Source of the DNA: Streptantibioticus_A sp037034305
GTDB taxonomy: Bacteria; Actinomycetota; Actinomycetes; Streptomycetales; Streptomycetaceae
Reading direction: 5' to 3'
DNA: 64,000 nt
Assembly (NCBI GenBank): GCA_037034305.1
Contig: JBAGJY010000003.1
Location: 124,001-188,000 of the forward strand
This document shows, piece by piece, positions 58,762 through 64,000 of this stretch. Numbering within the stretch: the stretch's first letter is position 1; every line of letters begins with the position of its first letter. The notes beneath the pieces are model-generated. The model had not been told where the DNA came from. It saw nothing but the letters and a program-made list of their open reading frames with translations, and ran no database searches. The translations under genes and the position numbers were made by a program.

Positions 58762-58876
58762 TCGCAGCGAGTGCCGGATGCGTCTTGGTGCGGGCCGCCC
58801 GCCGCGATGAACTGGGGCCATGCCGGTGAGCGGCCCGGAACAGCCGGGCGCCGCCGGGGAGTTGAAGGAGTCCGCC

Positions 58877-59059
58877 ATGCCCAACGTCATTGTGCAGCAG
58901 GGTCCCCGTAGCGTCGAGCTCAAGCGTGACCTGGTGCGCCGGATCACGGACGCGTTCGTCGACGCCTACCAGATCCCCGCCGACGCCGTGTCCGTCTGGA
59001 TCCAGGAGACCCCGGCCGACAGCTGGGGTTCGGGCGGGAAGCTCACCGCCGACAGGTGA
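58877..59059 (+). CDS. 4-oxalocrotonate tautomerase-family protein
   Basis: 60 aa: MPNVIVQQGPRSVELKRDL, with Pro as the catalytic N-terminus after Met removal, and VSVWIQETPADSWG near the end. It is the size of 4-OT. GAAGGAG lies 7 nt before the ATG at 58877, which beats the earlier in-frame start at 58820. Likely converts an enol to ketone in a small acid. Confidence 0.88.
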   Translation: MPNVIVQQGPRSVELKRDLVRRITDAFVDAYQIPADAVSVWIQETPADSWGSGGKLTADR

Positions 59060-59071
59060 GGCCGCTCATCG

Positions 59072-59117
59072 GAACGGGTCCGTCCGCCTGATGTTCGTCA
59101 GGCTGGCGGACCCGTTC
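59072..59117. terminator. Long bidirectional hairpin terminator
   Basis: Arms GAACGGGTCCG...GCCTGA and TCAGGC...CGGACCCGTTC pair over 17 bp with one 3-nt internal mismatch, between the tautomerase and RNase genes. Confidence 0.85.
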
Positions 59118-59140
59118 GGGCGTGTGGGGGGACAGGGAGT

Positions 59141-59575
59141 TCAGCAGCTGGAGTCGATCTGGCTGAACGAGGCGTAGTGGTCGGCGGTGTAGTAATCCGT
59201 GCCGTCGTCGCCGGTGACGATGCGGCGGGCGCCGCGGGTGCTCGAGCCGGGGGTGATGACGGTGTACGCGTGGTAGTAGCCGTAGGACTCCGACGGGAGG
59301 ACGCCCTCCCGGTTGTCGAAGACCTCACCGTCCTTGGAGAACGGGAACGGCCCGCCCTGGGCGATCAGGTTGAGCGTGTCGTCGGCCTGGCTGGGCAGGG
59401 CCGACTGGCAGACCGTGCCGACGTCGAAGGGCCGCAGCGCCACGGTCGAGGCGGCGGGCGCGGCGGTGGCCGCCTGCGCGGGTCCGGCCAGCACGGTGGT
59501 GGGGCCGAGAATGATCGTTCCGGCGAGGATCATCGCGGAACCGCGAGATAGCAACGCGCGTAGAGGCATTCGCAT
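59141..59575 (-). CDS. Secreted guanyl-specific ribonuclease (RNase Sa family)
   Basis: 144 aa. Signal peptide to about AQA-A; the mature part TVCQSALPSQADDTLNLIA through FDNREGVLP, YGYYHAYTVITPG, TRGARRIVTG and YYTADHYASFSQIDSSC aligns with RNase Sa, including the catalytic Glu (NRE), Arg (TRGARR) and His (ADHYA) and the two end cysteines. It cleaves RNA after guanosine outside the cell. No barstar-like inhibitor gene was noticed nearby. ATG 59575; ATG 59569 is also possible. Confidence 0.93.
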   Translation of the reverse strand: MRMPLRALLSRGSAMILAGTIILGPTTVLAGPAQAATAAPAASTVALRPFDVGTVCQSALPSQADDTLNLIAQGGPFPFSKDGEVFDNREGVLPSESYGYYHAYTVITPGSSTRGARRIVTGDDGTDYYTADHYASFSQIDSSC

Positions 59576-59904
59576 ATGGCCAGTGTGCTGTGGCGTATGG
59601 GTGGCGTGAAAGTGTCTGGCGGGAGGATTCACTTGACGTTTACCTGACAAGTCCGCAGTGTGATGGCCCTGTGTGTAAAGAGTGTTGACCAGGTGTCAGG
59701 CAGGGGACCTGACGGTAAGCCGAATCGAACGGCTATGGTCGAGCCGTGGTGAACGTACACCGATTCGGACATTGCGTTGCGCATCGGCGCGGCTGATCTT
59801 ATGTCGCCAGTGTGATGCGTTGTCAGCCATATGAGCACGCAACGCAGTTGTGGCCGGCAAGGCCGGCAGGCGGGGCCGGAAGCGAGGCCGACGCAGTCCG
59901 CCAC
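59576..59904. other. Gene-free region upstream of the RNase gene
   Basis: 329 bp with mixed composition, some AT-rich parts, and no convincing gene. It must hold the RNase promoter on the minus strand. A minus-strand frame of 91 codons exists but has no family or ribosome site. Confidence 0.4.
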
Positions 59905-60672
59905 TCAGTCCAGCCGTACGGCCAGCTTCTCCAACCCATCAAGCACGGCTGGCAGTTCGGGCCCGCGGCCGACCGGGAGCACCTCGCCCGGCTTGTCGTC
60001 CAGCAGTACGAAGGCGATGTCGTCCGTCCTGGCGACGATGCTCCACCCCGGGCCGTCCGCGCGCAGCGAACGCGCCCCTCCCTCCGCGTAGGAGGACCGT
60101 ATGCGGCCCGGCGGCGGCGGGTCGTCCGTGTACGCCTTGGCCTCCTCGAGTACTCGCCGTACCGCGGGGTTGCGGCCCTCGCCCGGTGCCGCGAAGTCCT
60201 TGTCGTCCACCTGGGCCCGCCAGGTGTTCCAATGCAGCGCGATCTCGTCGGCGCCCAGGCGGCGCTGGGCCGGGCCCCACTGCCCGGTGTCCGGCGGCAC
60301 GAGCGGCGGACGGCCGCCTTCCTCCTGCGTCGGGTCGTGCGGCTCGGGCAGTTCGGGCGCCGAGACGGCCAGCGCCAGCGGCCAGCCGGGCAGCGAGGCG
60401 ACGATGTCCCGTTCCCCGGGCGACAGGTCGTAGGTCATCCCGCAGTCCCAGGTGGCGATGGCCAGCGCGACCAGCGCGGTGTCACGGGTCACGACCGTCC
60501 ACCGCGCACCGCCGCCGTCCTGGCCCAGCACCAGCCCGTACCCTCTGGCGACCGGCCGTAGATCGAGCGCCGCGCAGGCCTGCGGGTAGTCGTCGCCAAG
60601 CGCGCCGGGGAACTGCGCGGGCGTCAACATCACGGCCGTCAGCACATAGAGCGCGTCGTCGTCTCCGGACAC
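59905..60672 (-). CDS. Uncharacterised protein
   Basis: 255 aa from GTG 60672, which has GGGAG 6-7 nt upstream. Two similar-looking segments (YVLTAVMLTPAQFPGALGDDY near the start and WSIVARTDDIAFVLLDDKPGE near the end) suggest an alpha/beta fold. No TM, signal or catalytic motif recognised. It seems to be transcribed alone and divergently from the zinc-ribbon gene. Function unknown. Confidence 0.75.
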   Translation of the reverse strand: MSGDDDALYVLTAVMLTPAQFPGALGDDYPQACAALDLRPVARGYGLVLGQDGGGARWTVVTRDTALVALAIATWDCGMTYDLSPGERDIVASLPGWPLALAVSAPELPEPHDPTQEEGGRPPLVPPDTGQWGPAQRRLGADEIALHWNTWRAQVDDKDFAAPGEGRNPAVRRVLEEAKAYTDDPPPPGRIRSSYAEGGARSLRADGPGWSIVARTDDIAFVLLDDKPGEVLPVGRGPELPAVLDGLEKLAVRLD

Positions 60673-60821
60673 CTGAGTCTCCCGGTCGTGATCCGTCCGC
60701 CAGAGTCGTCCGCGCACCTTAACCAGCAGATATCACCGGAGTCGAGGGTTGACGAGCCGCCTTCCGCGCTCCTTGGGAAACCGCTCGTCCCCGTGCCTCG
60801 CCCACAGCTACCCTGCCGGCC

Positions 60822-61178
60822 ATGCCGCGCCGTGGTCACTTCGTCTGCCTGCCCTGCCGGGTCCGCGTCAAGAAGGCGCCGGACGACCAAGGGCCGCTTC
60901 GCGGCGGTTGTCCGCGTTGTGGCGCGCAAATGATCAGCGTGGGCACCGCGTTCGCCGCACCGCGCCGCCGCGACACCGCCGCATGGCGGGCGCTTGCCGC
61001 CGTGCTCCACGCGGGCCTGCGCTTCCACACCTCGGACTGCATGGGAAGCGGCCCCGGCTACCGCCCCCGCACCCCGCGCGAGGTGCGCATCCGGCTCGCC
61101 CACGCCGCCGCCACCGGGGCTCCGGTGGCCGAGGCGCTGGCCTGCCGGGAGCCGGGCGGCGTCAGCCGTCCAGCCTGA
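60822..61178 (+). CDS. Small zinc-ribbon protein (RRQRL-type)
   Basis: 118 aa with two knuckles: VCLPCR (C9, C12) and GCPRCGA (C30, C33), and a basic helical tail (REVRIRLAHAAATG). Relatives occur in streptomycetes as zinc-binding proteins, sometimes misnamed deoxyxylulose phosphate synthase; I see no thiamine enzyme motif. Its stop overlaps the convergent methyltransferase by 17 bp. Confidence 0.75.
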   Translation: MPRRGHFVCLPCRVRVKKAPDDQGPLRGGCPRCGAQMISVGTAFAAPRRRDTAAWRALAAVLHAGLRFHTSDCMGSGPGYRPRTPREVRIRLAHAAATGAPVAEALACREPGGVSRPA

Positions 61179-61776
61179 CGGCCAGCGCGAGGTAACGGCC
61201 CTCGGCGTCGTCGTACCCGGTCAGCCGCCAGCCGGTGGCGGTCAGCAGCGGGCGCAGGTTGGGCTCGGCGCGTACGTCGTCGTCCGACAGGGAGCGCCCA
61301 CGGCGGGCGGCCAGTGCGGCGCGCCCTATGGGGTGGAAGAGGGCGAGCCGGGCGCCGGGGCGGCACACCCGGGCGAACTCCCGCAGCCCCGCCGCCGGAT
61401 CGGGCAGATGGTGCACCAGCCCGGCGGCGAAGACCGCGTCGAGGCAGCCGTCACCCAGTGGCAGCCGGGCCGCGTCCGCCTCCACGAGCAGCGCGACGCG
61501 GTCGCGTCCGGCCCGCACCGCGGCGCTCAGCATCTGCGGGGTGAGATCGGCGCCGACAACGGTGCCCTGCGCGCCGACGGCGGTGCGCAGGGCGGGCAGC
61601 GCCCGGCCGGTGCCGCAGCCCGCGTCGAGCGCCGACTGACCGGTGAGCAGCCCCAGTTCGGCGACGCCCGCCTCGTAGACGGGCGTGTCGTCCGGGTACT
61701 TGCTGTCCCAGGTGTCGGCCTTGCCGCCGAAGAATGCCCGGACGCTGGCCGGGTCGTTGTTCACGTCGTGGGGCAT
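61162..61776 (-). CDS. Class I SAM-dependent methyltransferase
   Basis: 204 aa. SALDAGCGTGRAL is motif I, VVGADLTPQML motif II, DAVFAAGLVHHLPDP motif post-II/III. The small size and lack of a target domain leave the substrate open (small molecule more likely than protein). No gene of the same pathway is visible next to it. Confidence 0.9.
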   Translation of the reverse strand: MPHDVNNDPASVRAFFGGKADTWDSKYPDDTPVYEAGVAELGLLTGQSALDAGCGTGRALPALRTAVGAQGTVVGADLTPQMLSAAVRAGRDRVALLVEADAARLPLGDGCLDAVFAAGLVHHLPDPAAGLREFARVCRPGARLALFHPIGRAALAARRGRSLSDDDVRAEPNLRPLLTATGWRLTGYDDAEGRYLALAVRLDG

Positions 61777-61882
61777 GGCGATCGGCTCCTCGCGGTCGGC
61801 TGCGGCCTCATGCTGCCATGATCAGGCGACGGCGGAAGGTCTCCGGACAGGTGTGACGAGTCCCGCCGGTGAGACGATCGGT

Positions 61883-61896
61883 TGTGACATGTCACA
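61883..61896. promoter_or_regulatory. Perfect palindrome before the sensor kinase
   Basis: TGTGACATGTCACA, 14 bp, between the divergent methyltransferase and kinase genes; CRP/FNR-like half-sites TGTGA and TCACA with a 4-nt centre. Confidence 0.55.
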
Positions 61897-62069
61897 GTCA
61901 TGCGGCCCTGAGGGGGAGTCCGTATCAGACTGTGCGGGTCCCGCACCGGGCCCGGTATCGCATGCGGTACCCCGACCTGTGTCGGGTCTGTGATGAACCC
62001 GCGAAGAACCCGTGGGGCGGCGGCTCCGCTCGTTCCGCGCGCCGTCCGCGACCGAGGATCCTCCCGACC

Positions 62070-64000
62070 ATGCGCCTGCGCCCCCGCACCATCCGCACGC
62101 AGCTCCTGGTACTGCTCCTCGTGCCAATGGTCTCGCTCGCCGCACTGTGGACGTACAGCTCCTTCACCACCGTACGCGGCGCCTGGGCGCTCATCCGGGT
62201 CTCCGCGGCGTACCACTACTACGGCACGCCGACCACCGAGCTGGTGGAAGGACTTGAACAGGAGCGCCGCACCGCCGTGGAGTACGTGGCGTCCGGCGGC
62301 GCCAGGGACGCCCGCCAACTGGTCGCGGCGCAGCGGGCGACCGACGGGCGACTTGCGGTGCTGCGCGACCACACTCGGTGGCACCGGCACAGCCCCACCC
62401 TCACCGCGGACCAGAAGGCGCGTGTCGACGACCTGCTGGGCGGCTTGGACGGGCTGGGCCGGTTACGGCAACAGGTCGCCGCCCGGCGCACCAACTGGTC
62501 GCAGATCCTCGACCGTTACTCGGCGCTGCTGGAGCCGGGCTTCCGGTTGTGCGGTTCCCTTACCGAACTCCAGACCGGTGAAGTGGCCCGGATGGGGGCG
62601 GTGGTGGTCGAACTCGGCAGGGCTCGCGAGCTGCTCTCCCGTGAGGACGCCATGGTCGCCGGTGGACGCGCCGCCAACGGCATGACCGACGGCCAGTACC
62701 GCGACCTGATCGGCACCATTGACGGCCGCAAACTGCTGCACGAGATCTACGCACCTGAACTGCCGCCCGCCGACAGCGCCAAGCTCCAGGAGTTCGAGAA
62801 CGGCAGCGTCGGTTGGTCGCTGTACTCCCTGGAGGAGTCCGCCCGTACCGCGACCCCGCTCACCGTCGCCACCGGGTTCGGTGTCCAGCAGTGGCGGCGG
62901 ACCACGGACGCCGCGCTGGCGCAACTGGAGACCATCGACGACCAGGCCGCCCGGCACGTCGGCGAGGAGGCGCACACCCAGGGCATGACCGTACTGGCCA
63001 AGGCCGCAGGCGTCAGTCTCGCCGGGCTCGGCGCGGTCGTCGGCTCGCTGCTGATCTCGCTGCGGATCAGCCGCCATGTCGCGGGCCGGCTCACCGCGCT
63101 GCGGGACGCCGCTCAGGAGCTGTCGGGACGGCGGCTGCCCGAGGTGATGCGGCGGCTGCGGGAAGGCGCTCCCGTCGACGATGTCATCGGTGCCGAGGAC
63201 ACCGGGCAGTTCACCGACGACGAACTCGGCGACGATGAAATCGGCCAGGTGGGACGGGCGTTCGCGGTGGCACAGCGGGCCGCGGTCGGCGCCGCGGTCG
63301 AACAGGCCCGGCTGCGGCGCGGGGTCTCCGCGGTCTTCACCACCCTCGCCCGGCGCAGCCAGGTGTTGCTGCACCGGCAGTTGACCTTGCTGGACGCCAT
63401 GGAGCGGCGCACCGAGGACCCGAGAGAACTCGCCGACCTGTTCAGGCTCGACCACATGACGACGCGCATGCGGCGGCACTCGGAGGGCCTGCTCATCCTC
63501 TCCGGCAACGCCCCCGGCCGGGCGTGGCGGCGGCCGGTGCGGCTGGTGGAGGTCGTCCAGGCAGCGGTCGGCGAGGTGGAGGACTACCGGCGGATCGTGG
63601 TGCACCGCCTGCCCAGGATGGCCCTCGCGGGTGGTGCGGTCGCCGATGTGCTGCATCTGCTGGCCGAGTTGATGGAGAACGCCACGGCGTTCTCACCGCC
63701 GGACACCGGCGTCGAGGTCGGCTGCGAGGAGGTGCCCGACGGGCTGGCCCTCCGCATCGAGGACCGAGGTCTGGGCATGAGCGAGGAACGCGTCGCCGAG
63801 GCCAACCGCGAACTGCGCATCGCCGCGGCCAGCGTTGACCTGCCGGAGACCGACCGGCTCGGCCTGTTCACGGTGGGACGACTCGCGGCCCGCCATGGTG
63901 TGCGGGTCGAGCTGCACCGCACCGAGGGACAGGGCACCACCGCGGTCGTCCTGCTGCCCCTGGCGCTCCTGGCACCGGCCGAGGAGCACCGGGACGAAGC
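62070..64000 (+). CDS. NIT-domain sensor histidine kinase, conservon CvnA-type (partial)
   Basis: 643 codons to the right edge, no stop. TM1 near residues 10-32 (LLVLLLVPMVSLAALW), an extracellular nitrate/nitrite-sensing NIT domain (about 40-290), TM2 (about 305-330), a HAMP-like linker, then a dimerisation helix and the HATPase_c domain with LMENATAFSPPDTGVEVG (N box) and RIEDRGLGMSEERV (G box). This is the CvnA kinase that heads conservons, usually followed by roadblock, DUF742 and Ras-like GTPase genes beyond the window. ATG 62070. Confidence 0.92.
   Translation, partial: MRLRPRTIRTQLLVLLLVPMVSLAALWTYSSFTTVRGAWALIRVSAAYHYYGTPTTELVEGLEQERRTAVEYVASGGARDARQLVAAQRATDGRLAVLRDHTRWHRHSPTLTADQKARVDDLLGGLDGLGRLRQQVAARRTNWSQILDRYSALLEPGFRLCGSLTELQTGEVARMGAVVVELGRARELLSREDAMVAGGRAANGMTDGQYRDLIGTIDGRKLLHEIYAPELPPADSAKLQEFENGSVGWSLYSLEESARTATPLTVATGFGVQQWRRTTDAALAQLETIDDQAARHVGEEAHTQGMTVLAKAAGVSLAGLGAVVGSLLISLRISRHVAGRLTALRDAAQELSGRRLPEVMRRLREGAPVDDVIGAEDTGQFTDDELGDDEIGQVGRAFAVAQRAAVGAAVEQARLRRGVSAVFTTLARRSQVLLHRQLTLLDAMERRTEDPRELADLFRLDHMTTRMRRHSEGLLILSGNAPGRAWRRPVRLVEVVQAAVGEVEDYRRIVVHRLPRMALAGGAVADVLHLLAELMENATAFSPPDTGVEVGCEEVPDGLALRIEDRGLGMSEERVAEANRELRIAAASVDLPETDRLGLFTVGRLAARHGVRVELHRTEGQGTTAVVLLPLALLAPAEEHRDE

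Noticed and set aside
59629..59904. Possible 91-codon minus-strand gene in the region before the RNase gene
   Set aside because: No ribosome site, no recognisable family, and composition is unlike the neighbouring genes.
60822..61178. Deoxyxylulose phosphate synthase annotation for the zinc-ribbon protein
   Set aside because: At 118 aa with no thiamine diphosphate motif it cannot be that enzyme; only the zinc knuckles are supported.

Overview
The window looks like a piece of a Streptomyces (or close relative) chromosome. Coding DNA is very GC-rich with strong third-position G/C, GTG and TTG starts are common, and several families are typical of the genus: an RNase Sa-type secreted ribonuclease, a sortase-E type LAxTG anchor on an AA10 chitin/cellulose monooxygenase, a NIT-domain sensor kinase of the conservon type, and an 86-aa conserved Streptomyces protein. 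No rRNA, tRNA, CRISPR array or transposase was seen.

Left end, 1-4812: a laterally acquired defence island with visibly lower GC than the rest. A five-gene operon with stop/start overlaps (1016-4719) encodes a TRIP13/Pch2-like AAA+ remodeller, a 156-aa HORMA-like partner, a bacterial HORMA protein, a SMODS-type CD-NTase and an S-4TM pore-forming effector. This is a type III CBASS anti-phage system. Divergent from it are an XRE repressor and an ImmA/IrrE-type HExxH protease (cut by the window edge), the same arrangement as the CapH/CapP pair that controls some CBASS operons. The island ends abruptly at about 4813 inside dnaE2: only the C-terminal half of that polymerase remains, after in-frame stops, followed by an ImuB-like Y-family protein.

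7437-15286: secreted lipase, sortase-anchored LPMO, fused acetyl-CoA carboxyltransferase, a Nudix protein carrying a decayed methyltransferase, a YtrA-type GntR, a CaiB-type CoA transferase and an AAA ATPase. 15412-25203: a surface-glycan locus with a GH39-like hydrolase, then a tightly overlapping minus-strand operon of two GT2 glycosyltransferases, a NodB deacetylase and a 1218-aa flippase fused to a second polytopic module, plus an upstream acyltransferase/membrane-protein pair. 25379-30613: SGNH hydrolase, small conserved protein, DrrAB-like ABC exporter with a divergent TetR and paired operators, and an orphan type ISP restriction-modification C-terminal domain.

30703-50662: a catabolic region rich in acyl-CoA and aromatic-degradation genes: GntR and homogentisate dioxygenase, aldehyde and alcohol dehydrogenases, several acyl-CoA dehydrogenases, MaoC hydratase, SDRs, an acyl-CoA synthetase, a quinone oxidoreductase and an ACAD10/11-type kinase-like protein. 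Four TetR genes lie among them, and inverted repeats shared between promoters suggest local TetR regulons. A large secreted penicillin-acylase-type Ntn hydrolase and an alpha/beta-hydrolase fold protein lacking the nucleophile also lie here. 50824-55843: SDR, glucarate-dehydratase-like enolase-superfamily enzyme, and the gluconate permease, kinase and FadR-type GntR set. 55995-64000: nickel/cobalt permease, Nudix, LysR, tautomerase, RNase Sa homologue, small zinc-ribbon protein, methyltransferase, and the start of a NIT-type histidine kinase running off the right edge.

The most notable content is the regulated type III CBASS island and its insertion into dnaE2.
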